The notes below the pieces were generated by a model. That model was given only the letters and a program-made list of their open reading frames with translations. It had not been told where the DNA came from and made no database searches. Source: Neorhizobium alkalisoli (GTDB lineage Bacteria > Pseudomonadota > Alphaproteobacteria > Rhizobiales > Rhizobiaceae). Taken from it: a stretch of 64,000 nucleotides of DNA. The DNA lies in contig NZ_VIWP01000006.1 of NCBI RefSeq assembly GCF_007829835.1, positions 124,001 to 188,000 of the forward strand, given 5' to 3'. Below, in pieces: positions 27,815 through 38,462 of this stretch; position 1 is the first letter of the stretch, and every line of letters begins with the position of its first letter. A program made the translations under genes and the position numbers.

Positions 27815-28531
27815 TCAGTCATAAATGCATTTGATATAGGCGCCGGAATTACGCGCCCGGCGCTCGACGATCGCTGCCAGCCGCTGCATGCCGCGCGACG
27901 GCTTGCTGGCCACGCGCGTGAAAGGGTTGGGCAGGGAGACGGCGAGAAGAGCCGCCTGCCGCGAGGACAGTTTTGCCGCCGAGGTCTTGAAATGATGCTG
28001 GGCCGCAGCCTCGGCGCCATAAATGCCCGGCCCCCATTCGGCGATGTTGAGATAGATCTCCATGATCCGCCGTTTCGAAAGAACGAAATCGGTGCCGAGC
28101 GCCAATGGCAGTTCCAAGCCCTTGCGGATGAAGGAGCGGCCGTTCCAGAGGAACAGGTTTTTCGCCGTCTGCATCGGGATCGTGCTTGCCCCGCGCGTCG
28201 CCTCGCCATCGAGCGCGTCCTGAACGACTCCGCGCATCTGGCGCCAGTCGACGCCGGCATGCATGCAGAACTGCCCGTCCTCCGACATCATCACCGAACG
28301 CACGAGCGCCGGCGAAATATCGTCGAGGCTCACCCAGCGGCGGTCATAACCGCGAAACAGCACGAGTTCCGACAGCATCAGCGTCGAGACCGGCCGTGTG
28401 AAGGGAAGCGCGTAAACGAAGACCAGCAGATATGGCAGCAGCATCAACGCGATGACGGCAAGCACGATACGGCGGAGCCAGGGCATGGACTGAAACATGG
28501 CATTAAGACGCTGAAGCCAGGCCGGCTTCAT
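27815..28531 (-). CDS. mtgA: Monofunctional peptidoglycan glycosyltransferase
   Basis: A 238-residue GT51 enzyme anchored by one N-terminal helix (IVLAVIALMLLPYLLVFVYA). The donor-site motif is SEDGQFCMHAGVDW, with the catalytic Glu, and the second motif is RGASTIPMQTAKNLFLW. It polymerises lipid II to glycan strands and lacks a transpeptidase domain. The ATG at 28531 follows GAGGAGG. It is divergent from ispA. Confidence 0.94.
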   Translation of the reverse strand: MKPAWLQRLNAMFQSMPWLRRIVLAVIALMLLPYLLVFVYALPFTRPVSTLMLSELVLFRGYDRRWVSLDDISPALVRSVMMSEDGQFCMHAGVDWRQMRGVVQDALDGEATRGASTIPMQTAKNLFLWNGRSFIRKGLELPLALGTDFVLSKRRIMEIYLNIAEWGPGIYGAEAAAQHHFKTSAAKLSSRQAALLAVSLPNPFTRVASKPSRGMQRLAAIVERRARNSGAYIKCIYD

Positions 28532-28741
28532 CGCGTCCTCCTCTTGTGCAGGTTGTTCCTGCGCAGGCTGTTCAGGTGCAATGTCCAATAGCGCGGCCCG
28601 ATGCCATTGTAGACCAAGGTTTTGTTTTTCATAACCGCTGCGGGTGGCGATGGCGAGTCCGCTGCGGCAAACTTCCACCTTTCTGGTAAATCGCCGCTAC
28701 GCCTGCTTGCCCGCGCCTTTTCGCCATGCCAGATAGCGGCC

Positions 28742-29656
28742 ATGACGATATCAGACGCCGCATTCGAAAGCCGATTGAAGGAAAGCGCCGCTGCGACGCA
28801 GACGATGCTGCTCACCCTTCTTTCCGACGCTGTCCTGCCCGATGAACTGGCCCGTCCGGAGCGGCTGATGGCGGCGATGCGGCACGGTTCGCTGAATGGC
28901 GGCAAGCGGCTGCGACCGTTTCTGGTGCGCGAAAGCGCGCTACTTCTCGGTGGCGATGACGACGCCGCCCTGCGCGTCGGCACGGCACTCGAATGCCTGC
29001 ACTGTTATTCGCTGATCCACGACGACCTTCCGGCCATGGATGATGACGACACCCGTCGCGGCCAACCGACCGTCCACAAGGCTTTCGATTACGCCACCGC
29101 CATTTTGGCCGGCGACAGCCTTCTGACCTATGCCTTCGACATCATCGCCGCGCCCGAAACGCAGCTGCCGGACCGTGCCAAGACCGAGCTTGTTCTCGCC
29201 CTCGCGCGCGCCGCCGGCGCAGGCGGCATGGCGGGTGGACAGGCGCTCGATCTCGCCGCGGAAACATCGCCACCGGATGAGGCCGGCATCCGCATGCTGC
29301 AGGCAATGAAGACCGGCGCGCTGATCCGCTTCGGCTGCGAGGCGGGCGCCATCATTGCCGGCGCATCTGCACATGACCGTCAGACCTTGCGGCTGTTCGG
29401 CCAGAAGATCGGCCTCGCTTTCCAGCTGGCCGACGATCTTCTCGACTTGACCGCCGACGCCGCCACCATGGGCAAGGCGACCGGTAAGGATGCGGCCCGC
29501 GGGAAGGGCACGCTGGTCGGCCTGCACGGCATAGACTGGGCCGAAAAACACCTGGACGAATTGACGGCCGAGGCCGTGGAACTGCTTGCGCCCTATGGCG
29601 AAAAGGCGATGATGCTGCAGGCGACGGCCCGCTTCGTGGCAAACCGCCAGAACTGA
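28742..29656 (+). CDS. ispA: Farnesyl diphosphate synthase
   Basis: A 304-residue short-chain prenyl transferase that makes farnesyl diphosphate. The first aspartate-rich motif is HDDLPAMDDDDTRRG and the second is LADDLLDLTAD; GGKRLRP at the start binds isopentenyl diphosphate. The ATG at 28742 is chosen. It lies within 3 kb of ispG, another isoprenoid gene, but on the other strand. Confidence 0.94.
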   Translation: MTISDAAFESRLKESAAATQTMLLTLLSDAVLPDELARPERLMAAMRHGSLNGGKRLRPFLVRESALLLGGDDDAALRVGTALECLHCYSLIHDDLPAMDDDDTRRGQPTVHKAFDYATAILAGDSLLTYAFDIIAAPETQLPDRAKTELVLALARAAGAGGMAGGQALDLAAETSPPDEAGIRMLQAMKTGALIRFGCEAGAIIAGASAHDRQTLRLFGQKIGLAFQLADDLLDLTADAATMGKATGKDAARGKGTLVGLHGIDWAEKHLDELTAEAVELLAPYGEKAMMLQATARFVANRQN

Positions 29657-29678
29657 TCGGGCATTATCGGGGGAAAAC

Positions 29679-30320
29679 ATGTCGGAAGCGCTGGGTTACC
29701 TGCCTTATATGTGGCCGGCTTATATTGCCTATCTGATCAATGTCGTAAGCCCCGGCCCCGCCAATTTCGCCATCATCGGCACTGCCATCTCGCAAGGCCG
29801 CCGCGCCGGCCTGATCACCGCGCTCGGCATTGCCGGCGGCTCCTTCACCTGGGCCTGCGCCGCAGCCCTTGGCCTCGCCGCCCTGTTGCGCAATTACGCG
29901 ATTGCGCTGGAAATCCTGAAAATCGTCGGCGGGGTCTATCTTCTTTATCTCGCCTTCAAGGCCTATCGCTCGGCCAGATTGCCGAATGAAAAGATGGCGA
30001 TCGGCAATACGCGCACGAATTACACGGCAAGGCAGCTGTGGCTGCGCGGCTATGCGATCCACCTGACCAATCCGAAGGCGATCTTTGCCTGGCTGGCGAT
30101 CATTTCGCTCGGCCTGCCGGACCATGCGCCGACCTCTGCTATCGTGATGATCATCACGGTCTGCATGACATCGAGCCTGATTATTTTCACGGGATATGCG
30201 CTGGTGTTTTCAACGCCGCATGCGCTGCGCGGCTACCGGGCGGCAAGACGCTGGATCGAAGGCGCCATGGTGCTGATCTATGGCGCGGCCGGCATCAAAC
30301 TGCTGACGAGCCGCATCTGA
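29679..30320 (+). CDS. LysE/RhtB-family amino-acid exporter
   Basis: A 213-residue inner-membrane protein with about six membrane helices. The N-terminal signature YLINVVSPGPANFAIIGTAI is typical of LysE/RhtB transporters; the second conserved patch is YAIHLTNPKAIFAWLAII. The substrate cannot be assigned from sequence. It starts 22 bases after ispA and is convergent with the OmpA-like gene. Confidence 0.9.
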   Translation: MSEALGYLPYMWPAYIAYLINVVSPGPANFAIIGTAISQGRRAGLITALGIAGGSFTWACAAALGLAALLRNYAIALEILKIVGGVYLLYLAFKAYRSARLPNEKMAIGNTRTNYTARQLWLRGYAIHLTNPKAIFAWLAIISLGLPDHAPTSAIVMIITVCMTSSLIIFTGYALVFSTPHALRGYRAARRWIEGAMVLIYGAAGIKLLTSRI

Positions 30321-30350
30321 AAGACACGGCCCGCCGGATCTTCAAGAAGA

Positions 30351-31010
30351 TCAGTTCTGGGTGATCGGTGCGATCTGCACTTCGACGCGGCGGTTGAGCG
30401 CGCGGCCGTCCGGGGTCGCATTGGTGGCGACCGGCTGCGACGGACCGAAGCCCATCGTGGACATGCGGCGCTGGTCGACGCCACGGCTGCCGAGATAATT
30501 GGCGACCGAAGCGGCGCGGCGCTGCGACAGATCCTGGTTGTGCTGCAGGCTGCCGGTCGAGTCGGTGTGACCGTTGACGTCGATATAGCTCTTGTTGAAC
30601 TTGTTGAGCACGATCGCGACCGAATCCAGCGTGCGATAGAACGGCGGGATGACCTGGTCCTGATCCGTCGCAAAGGTGATGTTGGACGGCATGTTGAGGA
30701 TGATGCGATCACCCACGCGCGTCACCGAGACGCCGGTGCCCTGCAGCTGGGCGCGCAGTTCGGCTTCCTGGTTGTCCATGTAGCTGCCGATCGCGCCGCC
30801 GGCGAGTGCGCCGATACCGGCACCGATCAGTGCATTGCGGCCCTTGTTGCCGCCGCCGATCAGAAGGCCGCCGACTGCGCCGAGACCGGCACCGATGGCA
30901 GCGCCACCTGCGGTATTAGACATCTTCTGCTGGCCCGTATAGGGGTCGGTCGTCGTGCAGGCAGACAGATAGGTTCCGCAAAGCGCGACAATGGCAATTT
31001 TCTTGAACAT
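30351..31010 (-). CDS. OmpA-family lipoprotein with glycine zipper (YiaD-like)
   Basis: A 219-residue protein. The signal MFKKIAIVALCGTYLSAC has a lipobox Cys18. Residues 30-90 are a Gly-rich zipper (GGAAIGAGLGAVGGLLIGGG). The C-terminal OmpA peptidoglycan-binding domain includes NQDLSQRRAASVANYLGSRG and the closing NRRVEVQI. It should tie the outer membrane to the cell wall. Confidence 0.93.
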   Translation of the reverse strand: MFKKIAIVALCGTYLSACTTTDPYTGQQKMSNTAGGAAIGAGLGAVGGLLIGGGNKGRNALIGAGIGALAGGAIGSYMDNQEAELRAQLQGTGVSVTRVGDRIILNMPSNITFATDQDQVIPPFYRTLDSVAIVLNKFNKSYIDVNGHTDSTGSLQHNQDLSQRRAASVANYLGSRGVDQRRMSTMGFGPSQPVATNATPDGRALNRRVEVQIAPITQN

Positions 31011-31190
31011 GTGAATCAGAATCCCCGTCGTCCGTGATAGCCCTCATTTACCATCAATTGCGGCAATAGCGAGGAAAACCACCGGACGCGGGTTTAAGGA
31101 TTTTTACCTAGGCAAGTAACGCCTGGTGTGCCGGCCATTTCGGCTCGCGAAGCTATCTGGGACAGAGAATGCAAAGTCCGGTAGGAAATC

Positions 31191-32441
31191 TTACTCCGCC
31201 GCGGTCTTCTGACCAAACCGGTTCTCGATATACTCGATCACCAGCTTCTCGAAATCGGCGGCGATATTCGGGCCACGCAGCGTCATTGCCTTCTTGCCGT
31301 CGATGAAGATCGGGGCGGCCGGGGTTTCGCCGGTGCCGGGCAGGGAGATGCCGATATCGGCGTGTTTGCTTTCGCCCGGTCCGTTGACGATGCAGCCCAT
31401 GACGGCGACGTTGAGGGCTTCGACGCCCGGATATTTTTCGCGCCAGACCGGCATGTTCTTGCGGATGTCGTTCTGGATGTTCTGGGCCAGTTCCTGGAAG
31501 ACGGTCGAGGTGGTGCGACCGCAGCCGGGACACGCCGCGACGACCGGGATGAACTGGCGGAAACCCATGACCTGCAGGATTTCCTGGGCCACCTGGACTT
31601 CCTTGGTGCGGTCGCCATTCGGCTCCGGCGTCAGCGAGACACGGATCGTGTCGCCGATGCCGTGTTGCAGGACATAGCCCATGGCAGCCGAGGAGGCGAC
31701 GATGCCTTTCGATCCCATGCCGGCTTCGGTGAGGCCAAGATGCAGGGCGTGGTTGGAGCGCTCGGCGAGCATCGAATAACAGGCGATCAGGTCCTGCACC
31801 TGGCTGACCTTGGCCGAGAGAATGATACGGTTGCGCGGCAGGCCGATCGATTCGGCAAGCTCTGCCGAGATCAGCGCCGACTGCACGATCGCTTCATGCA
31901 TGACCTGACGGGCCGAGAGCGGCGAGCCGGCTTCGGCATTGCGGTCCATCAGCGTCGTCAACAGATCCTGGTCGAGCGAACCCCAGTTGACGCCGATACG
32001 CACCGGCTTGTCGTAGCGGATCGCCATCTCGATGATATCGGCGAACTGCTTGTCCTTCTTGTCCTTGAAGCCGACATTGCCCGGATTGATCCGGTATTTC
32101 GCCAGCGCCTCGGCGCAGGCCGGATGATCGGCAAGCAGCTTGTGGCCGATATAGTGGAAATCGCCGATCAGCGGCACGTCCATGCCGAGCCTGAGCAGGC
32201 GTTCGCGGATTTTCGGAACGGCGGCAGCGCTCTCGTCGCGATCGACGGTGATGCGCACCAGTTCCGAACCGGACCGGTAAAGCGCTGCAACCTGTGCGAC
32301 GGTCGCGTCGATATCGGCCGTATCGGTATTCGTCATCGACTGCACGACGACCGGCGCGCCACCGCCAACGATCACACCGCCGACATCGACGGCAACGGTG
32401 GCGCGGCGCGGTTTCGGATCGTAATCAAGGGGTGATGTCAT
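31191..32441 (-). CDS. ispG: 4-hydroxy-3-methylbut-2-enyl-diphosphate synthase (IspG/GcpE)
   Basis: A 416-residue enzyme of the non-mevalonate isoprenoid pathway. The N-terminal TIM barrel contains VVVQSMTNTDTADIDATVAQ, and the C-terminal Fe-S domain has its cysteines in AACPGCGRT and MGCIVNGPGE. Length matches alphaproteobacterial IspG. It has no close partner on the same strand. Confidence 0.96.
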   Translation of the reverse strand: MTSPLDYDPKPRRATVAVDVGGVIVGGGAPVVVQSMTNTDTADIDATVAQVAALYRSGSELVRITVDRDESAAAVPKIRERLLRLGMDVPLIGDFHYIGHKLLADHPACAEALAKYRINPGNVGFKDKKDKQFADIIEMAIRYDKPVRIGVNWGSLDQDLLTTLMDRNAEAGSPLSARQVMHEAIVQSALISAELAESIGLPRNRIILSAKVSQVQDLIACYSMLAERSNHALHLGLTEAGMGSKGIVASSAAMGYVLQHGIGDTIRVSLTPEPNGDRTKEVQVAQEILQVMGFRQFIPVVAACPGCGRTTSTVFQELAQNIQNDIRKNMPVWREKYPGVEALNVAVMGCIVNGPGESKHADIGISLPGTGETPAAPIFIDGKKAMTLRGPNIAADFEKLVIEYIENRFGQKTAAE

Positions 32442-32588
32442 CGTTCTGGTCTCGTCGCATTCGACTGGATAGCCATTGGGGCGCTTTTCAGGTGGCGTAT
32501 GGGTTGCGGCTTGTCAACCGTCAGCACCAATCACTTTGTCACCTGCACTTTACCGCGTGGTTGTGACGCGATCCAGATGAGACATTCA

Positions 32589-33779
32589 TCAGTGATGTGC
32601 GCCATCCGCATGCCTCGCCAGCCGTGACAGGAAGAGTACGACGATCAGCAGGCCGGAAAGGCCGATGAAGACGTTTCCGAGCCCCGTATGTTCGGCAATG
32701 AAGCCGATGCCCGACGGTGCCACGAGAATGCCGGAATACCCCATCGTCGTGACCACCGACAGGCCGACGCCCGCTGCCATGCCGGGCAGGTTGCCGGCGG
32801 CCGAAAAGGCGATCGGCACGATGTTGGAAATGCCGATGCCGGCCAGGGCAAAACCGGCAATCGCCATCGGAACGTTTTCGGCAAGACCGATCAGCAGCAG
32901 CCCCAAAATGGCAATGACCGCGCAGACCCGAAGCGTCATGACGGCACCAAAACGGTCGCGGATCAGGTCGCCGGCAAAACGCATGACGGCCATGGTGAGC
33001 GAGAAGGCGGCAAAGGCGAAGCCGGACAGGGTGACCGAGGCGGAAAGCTCATTGCGCAGATAAAGCGCGCCCCAGTCGAGAATCGAGCCTTCGGGGATCA
33101 TGCAGAACAGCGCCATGATGCCGATCAGCCAGGGCAGGGGCGAGCGCGGCAGGCGGCTTCTTTCCGCATGGGCATGGTCTTCCGGATGCGGCGCATCATG
33201 CAGAACGATACGCCACGCAAAGACGATCGTGACCGCAGCGAAAACCGTGGCGATGATGGCATGGGGCATGGTGCCGATGCGCTCGATCAGGAAACCGCCG
33301 GTCGAGGAGCCGATCAGGCCGCCAAGGCTCCAGAATGCGTGGCAGGAGGACATGATGGCGCGCCGCATGCCTTTTTCGGTGGCGACCGCATTCGCGTTCA
33401 TGGCGACATCCATGGCGCCGAGCAGTCCGCCGAACAGGAAGATCGCGACGGCACCGGTCCAGATATTGCCGGCCAGCGACAGGAGCAGAAGAAGCGGGAT
33501 CAACAGAACGGCGGTCACCTTCGATACCCGACTGGAGCCGAAACGCGCAATCTGGCTGCCGGCGATCGGCATCATGGTGATCGAGCCGAGGCCGAAGGTC
33601 AGGATCATCAGGCCAAGCGATTTTTCACTGAGATCGAGTCTCGATGCGAATTCCGGTATCTTCGGCGCCCAAGCCCCGATCATAAAACCGTTCATCAGAA
33701 ACAGCAGCGAGACGCCCGCGCGCTCCGGGGTGACATAGGGTGTCACCGCCTTTGGCTTGGCCAGTGATAGATCATCCAT
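32589..33779 (-). CDS. MFS transporter
   Basis: A 396-residue protein with about twelve membrane helices. The first helices carry LLFLMNGFMIGAWAPKIPEFASRL, resembling the MFS group of sugar or drug transporters with alphaproteobacterial members next to unrelated genes. The substrate cannot be assigned. The ATG at 33779 follows GAGGAACC; an upstream frame adds a poorly conserved leader. Confidence 0.87.
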   Translation of the reverse strand: MDDLSLAKPKAVTPYVTPERAGVSLLFLMNGFMIGAWAPKIPEFASRLDLSEKSLGLMILTFGLGSITMMPIAGSQIARFGSSRVSKVTAVLLIPLLLLLSLAGNIWTGAVAIFLFGGLLGAMDVAMNANAVATEKGMRRAIMSSCHAFWSLGGLIGSSTGGFLIERIGTMPHAIIATVFAAVTIVFAWRIVLHDAPHPEDHAHAERSRLPRSPLPWLIGIMALFCMIPEGSILDWGALYLRNELSASVTLSGFAFAAFSLTMAVMRFAGDLIRDRFGAVMTLRVCAVIAILGLLLIGLAENVPMAIAGFALAGIGISNIVPIAFSAAGNLPGMAAGVGLSVVTTMGYSGILVAPSGIGFIAEHTGLGNVFIGLSGLLIVVLFLSRLARHADGAHH

Positions 33780-33982
33780 TGCGGTTCCTCCACTCGCGGG
33801 GAAAATATTTAAATCGATTGAATTTGCAATAATCAAATCCGCTGATGTGAGGCACGATTTGTATCGCGATGAAATTCATTCGTCCCGATGCGATTTGTTG
33901 ACAGCGGCCAGAATTTGGTTTCTGTCGTAATCACTTCCACACATTCATTTCATGGCTCTGCGCCAAAGGCGTCAGCCAAGCG

Positions 33983-34891
33983 GTGCTCATCGTGAAAAAT
34001 TCATATGGTACCGGCATCCTGCTGGTCACGCTCTCCTACCTGCTTTTCAGCAGCCATGACGCCCTGATTAAGATTCTGGTCGTTTCCGTCACCACTTGGC
34101 AGATTCTCTTCTTCCGCAGCTCCACGGTTTTGATCGGCTGCCTCATCATCGGCGGGCGGCAGACTGCGACGCGGGCGGTCCGTTCGTCGATCATCAAGCC
34201 GATGGCGATCCGCAGCATCTTCCTGATCGCCGCGTGGATCTCCTATTACACGGCCGCGAAATCGCTGCAGCTCGGCCAGCTGACGACGATCTATTTTGCC
34301 GCGCCGGTGGTTGCGACACTTCTTGCCGGCCCGATGCTCGGAGAGACGGTCAGCATCTCACGCTGGCTTGCGGTCATCATCGGGTTTATCGGCGTGGTCG
34401 TCGCCAGCGATCCGGCGGGCCTGACCATATCGCTGCCCGTCTATCTGGTTTTCCAGGCCGCCTGTCTCTGGGCCTTCTGCATGGTGCTTCTGCGCCGCAC
34501 GGCCATGCATGAGACGAGCCTCGTGCAGATGATCATCACCAATTTCTTCTTCGTGCTGTTCAGCGGCGGGATGGTGCTGATGAGCTGGACGTCGATCAAT
34601 CTGACCACAGCCGGCCTGCTGGCCGCCGTCGGTGTCATCGGCGGGCTTGCGCAGTTCACGGCCTTCGAGGCGATGCGCCGGGCACCGGTCTCGGTTCTGG
34701 CACCGTTTGAATACTCGTCGCTCGTCTGGGCCTTTGTCCTCGGCTACCTGATCTGGGGCGATATTCCGGCCCTGCATGTGGCGATCGGCGCAGTCCTGAT
34801 CGGCTGCGCCGGCCTCATCATCATCTTCAACGAAAAGCTCGGCCGGAAAATCCGGTCGAGCGATGATGGCGGTGAGCGTCAGGCGCTGTAG
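33983..34891 (+). CDS. EamA/DMT-family transporter
   Basis: A 302-residue membrane protein with ten predicted helices in two EamA repeats, each ending with a typical stretch (IYFAAPVVATLLAGPMLGE and EYSSLVWAFVLGYLIWGD). The start is probably the GTG at 33983; a second GTG at 33992 is possible. Its 3' end overlaps the end of the convergent pyc by 13 bases. Substrate unknown. Confidence 0.88.
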   Translation: MLIVKNSYGTGILLVTLSYLLFSSHDALIKILVVSVTTWQILFFRSSTVLIGCLIIGGRQTATRAVRSSIIKPMAIRSIFLIAAWISYYTAAKSLQLGQLTTIYFAAPVVATLLAGPMLGETVSISRWLAVIIGFIGVVVASDPAGLTISLPVYLVFQAACLWAFCMVLLRRTAMHETSLVQMIITNFFFVLFSGGMVLMSWTSINLTTAGLLAAVGVIGGLAQFTAFEAMRRAPVSVLAPFEYSSLVWAFVLGYLIWGDIPALHVAIGAVLIGCAGLIIIFNEKLGRKIRSSDDGGERQAL

Positions 34892-37800
34892 ACGACAAGC
34901 AGGTCCTTGGCGTCGATCTGATCGCCGGCCTTGACCAGCACTTCGGCGATCGTCCCGTCCTTTTCGGCATGCAGCGCCGTTTCCATCTTCATCGCTTCGA
35001 TGGAGAGGAGAACGTCGCCCGCCTTGATGGCCTGGCCGGTCGAAACGAAGACGCGGGAGATGACGCCCGGCATCGGTGCCCCGAGCTGGGCGGCGTTGCC
35101 GGCTTCGGCCTTGCGGCGGATCGCGCTGCCGGAGGCGCCAACGGCACGATCCGGCACCTTGATGCGGCGCGGCTGGCCGTTCAGTTCGAAGAAGACCGTG
35201 ACCAACCCTTGCGCATCCGGCGCGCTTGCGGCCTGATTGACGATGACCAGCGTCTTGCCCTTTTCGATTTCCGCCAGCATTTCCTCGCCATCGGCCAGCC
35301 CGTAGAAATAGGCATGCGTGGGCAGGACGGAGACCGGGCCGTAGGTGTCCGAAGCGAGCGCGAAGTCGGTGAACACTTTCGGATACATCAGGTAGGAGGC
35401 GAATTCGAAATCGTCGACCGCCCGCTCCAGCTTGGTTTCGATCACCTTGCGCTCGGCATCGAGATCGGCCGCAGCCAGAAGCGAGCCTGGCACTGCCGTA
35501 TAGGGCGCATCCCCCTTCAGCGCCTTCTTCTGGATCGCTTCAGGCCAGCCGCCCGGAGGCTGGCCGAGATCGCCCTTCAGCATCGAGACGACCGAATCCG
35601 GGAAGGCGATGTCCTTGGCCGGGTTCTCGACATCGGCAACCGTCAGATCCTGGCTGACCATCATCAGTGCCATGTCGCCGACGACCTTCGAAGACGGCGT
35701 CACTTTGACGATATCGCCGAACATCTGGTTCACGTCGGCATAGGTCTGGGCGACCTTGTGCCACTTGGTCTCGAGGCCCAGCGAACGGGCCTGTTCCTTG
35801 AGGTTGGTGAACTGGCCGCCCGGCATTTCATGCAGATAGACTTCCGAAGCCGGCCCCTTGAGGTCGCTTTCGAAGGCCGCGTACTGACCGCGCACGGCTT
35901 CCCAATAGAAGGAAATCTTGCGGATCCATGCCGGATGCAGGCCCGGATCGCGATCCGTGCCCGACAGCGCTTCGACGATGGAGCCGAGGCAGGGCTGCGA
36001 GGTATTGCCGGAGAGCGCGTCCATGGCCGCATCGACCACATCGACACCGGCTTCCACGGCGGCAAGCACGGTCGCGGCCGCGATGCCGGACGTGTCATGG
36101 GTGTGGAAATGGATCGGCAGGTCCGTTGCCTCACGCAGCGCCTTGAACAGGACGCGGGCGGCTGCAGGCTTCAAGAGGCCGGCCATGTCCTTGAGCGCGA
36201 TGATATGGGCACCGGCCTTTTCCAGCTCCTGTGCCAGCGCGACGTAATATTTGAGGTCGTATTTCGGCCGGGCGGAATTGAGCAGATCGCCGGTATAGCA
36301 GATCGCTGCCTCGCAGATCCGGTTCTCCTCGTTCACCGCATCCATCGACACGCGCATATTGTCGACCCAGTTCAGGCAGTCGAACACGCGGAACACGTCG
36401 ATACCGCCCTTGGCGGCCTGGGCGACGAAATATTTGACGACATTGTCAGGATAGTTCTTGTAGCCGACGCCGTTTGCGCCGCGCAGCAGCATCTGCAGAA
36501 GAATGTTCGGTGCTGCCTCGCGGATATTGGCGAGCCGCTCCCAGGGATCTTCGGTGAGGAAGCGCATCGATACGTCGAAGGTTGCACCACCCCAGCATTC
36601 CAGCGAGAACAGGTTCGGCAGCGCACGGGCATAAACGCCGGAGATCTTGGCTATGTCATAGGTGCGCATGCGGGTGGCGAGCAGCGACTGATGGCCGTCG
36701 CGCATCGTCGTGTCGGTCAGCATGACCTGTTTCTGCGCGCGCATCCATTCACCGAATTTCTTCGGGCCGAGCGCATCGAGCTTCTGCTTGGTGCCGTCGG
36801 GAATGGCGGTGTCGATATAGGGCAGGACAGGTTTTGCCGCATGTTCTGCGGGTGCCGGCCGGCCCTTCACTTCCGGATGGCCGTTGACGGTGACGTCGGC
36901 GAGATAGGTCAGAAGCTTGGTGGCGCGGTCCTGCCGCTTCACCTGCTCGAACAGTTCCGGCGTCGTGTCGATGAACCGCGTCGTATAGGTATTGTCGCGG
37001 AATTTCGCATGCCCGATGATCGCTTCGAGGAAGGTCAGGTTGGTCGCGACACCGCGAATACGGAATTCGCGCAAGGCGCGGTCCATGCGGGCGATCGCTT
37101 CCTGCGGGTTCGGCGCCCAGGCCGTGACCTTGACGAGCAGCGGATCGTAATAACGGGTGATGATCGCGCCCGAATAGGATGTGCCGCCGTCGAGACGGAT
37201 GCCGAAGCCGGAAGCCGAGCGATAGGCAGTGATACGGCCGTAATCCGGGATGAAATTGTGTTCCGGATCTTCGGTCGTGATGCGGCATTGCAGGGCATGG
37301 CCGTTGAGCCGGATGTTTTCCTGGGCAGGTACCCCCGATTCCGGCGTGCCGATTGCAAAGCCGTCGAGGATATGGATCTGCGCCTTGACGATATCGATGC
37401 CGGTGACGACTTCGGTCACCGTATGCTCGACCTGAATGCGCGGGTTGACTTCGATGAAGTAGAATTTGCCGCTATCGGCATCCATCAGATATTCGACGGT
37501 GCCCGCACCGACATAACCGGTGGCGGACGCGATCTTCAGCGAATAGGCGGCCAGTTCCTGCCGCTGCGCTTCCGAAAGATAGGGCGCAGGCGCGCGCTCG
37601 ACGACCTTCTGGTTGCGGCGCTGGATGGAGCAGTCGCGCTCGAACAGATGCACGACATTGCCATGCGTATCGCCAAGAATCTGGCTTTCCACGTGGCGGG
37701 CACGCTCGACCAGCTTTTCCAGATAGACCTCGTCCTTGCCGAAGGCGGCCATCGCCTCGCGCTTGGCTTCGGTCACTTCCTTGGCAAGATCCTTCGGGTC

Positions 37801-38340
37801 ACGGATGGCGCGCATGCCGCGACCGCCGCCACCCCAGGAGGCCTTCAGCATGACCGGGTAACCGATCTCCTCGGCCATCTTCGCCACTTCAGCCATATCG
37901 TCCGGCAGCGGCTCGGTGGCGGGCACGACCGGCACGCCGACGGAGATGGCGAGATTGCGTGCGGCGACCTTGTTGCCGAGCTGGCGCATCGTGCCCGGAC
38001 GCGGGCCGATGAAGATGATGCCGGCTTCGTCGCAGGCATCGACGAATTCCGGGCTCTCGGACAGAAGGCCGTAACCGGGATGGATGGCATCGGCGCCGGA
38101 AAGCTTGGCGACACGGATCACTTCCGAGATCGAAAGATAGCTTTCGATCGGGCCCATATCCTTTTCCAGATGCGGCCCACGGCCGACCTGATAGCTTTCA
38201 TCGGCCTTGAAACGATGCAGGGAAAGTTTGTCTTCCTCCGCCCAGATCGCCACGGTCTTGATGCCGAGCTCATTGGCGGCACGAAAGACGCGGATGGCGA
38301 TTTCAGAACGGTTGGCGACGAGTATCTTCGAAATTGGCAA
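34879..38340 (-). CDS. pyc: Pyruvate carboxylase
   Basis: A 1153-residue biotin enzyme that makes oxaloacetate from pyruvate. Order of domains: biotin carboxylase (residues 1-450), carboxyltransferase (about 530-1000, starting MLTDTTMRDGHQSLLATRMR) and a C-terminal biotin carrier domain with Lys1118 in EAMKMET. A TTG at 38340 is chosen as start because it follows GGGGAGG by six bases and gives MPISKILVANRSEIAIRVF, the family N-terminus. The LuxR solo gene is 122 bases upstream on the same strand. Confidence 0.95.
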   Translation of the reverse strand: MPISKILVANRSEIAIRVFRAANELGIKTVAIWAEEDKLSLHRFKADESYQVGRGPHLEKDMGPIESYLSISEVIRVAKLSGADAIHPGYGLLSESPEFVDACDEAGIIFIGPRPGTMRQLGNKVAARNLAISVGVPVVPATEPLPDDMAEVAKMAEEIGYPVMLKASWGGGGRGMRAIRDPKDLAKEVTEAKREAMAAFGKDEVYLEKLVERARHVESQILGDTHGNVVHLFERDCSIQRRNQKVVERAPAPYLSEAQRQELAAYSLKIASATGYVGAGTVEYLMDADSGKFYFIEVNPRIQVEHTVTEVVTGIDIVKAQIHILDGFAIGTPESGVPAQENIRLNGHALQCRITTEDPEHNFIPDYGRITAYRSASGFGIRLDGGTSYSGAIITRYYDPLLVKVTAWAPNPQEAIARMDRALREFRIRGVATNLTFLEAIIGHAKFRDNTYTTRFIDTTPELFEQVKRQDRATKLLTYLADVTVNGHPEVKGRPAPAEHAAKPVLPYIDTAIPDGTKQKLDALGPKKFGEWMRAQKQVMLTDTTMRDGHQSLLATRMRTYDIAKISGVYARALPNLFSLECWGGATFDVSMRFLTEDPWERLANIREAAPNILLQMLLRGANGVGYKNYPDNVVKYFVAQAAKGGIDVFRVFDCLNWVDNMRVSMDAVNEENRICEAAICYTGDLLNSARPKYDLKYYVALAQELEKAGAHIIALKDMAGLLKPAAARVLFKALREATDLPIHFHTHDTSGIAAATVLAAVEAGVDVVDAAMDALSGNTSQPCLGSIVEALSGTDRDPGLHPAWIRKISFYWEAVRGQYAAFESDLKGPASEVYLHEMPGGQFTNLKEQARSLGLETKWHKVAQTYADVNQMFGDIVKVTPSSKVVGDMALMMVSQDLTVADVENPAKDIAFPDSVVSMLKGDLGQPPGGWPEAIQKKALKGDAPYTAVPGSLLAAADLDAERKVIETKLERAVDDFEFASYLMYPKVFTDFALASDTYGPVSVLPTHAYFYGLADGEEMLAEIEKGKTLVIVNQAASAPDAQGLVTVFFELNGQPRRIKVPDRAVGASGSAIRRKAEAGNAAQLGAPMPGVISRVFVSTGQAIKAGDVLLSIEAMKMETALHAEKDGTIAEVLVKAGDQIDAKDLLVVYSA

Positions 38341-38462
38341 AGCAGAACCTCCCCAGGATGCCATCGAAATGCTGCACCGCAGGAGATCAATATCGCCTTC
38401 GTTACGCAAGTACTATTTGAGGGAGACCTTGCGATAAAAAGGCCCGGGAAGGATATGCTGCT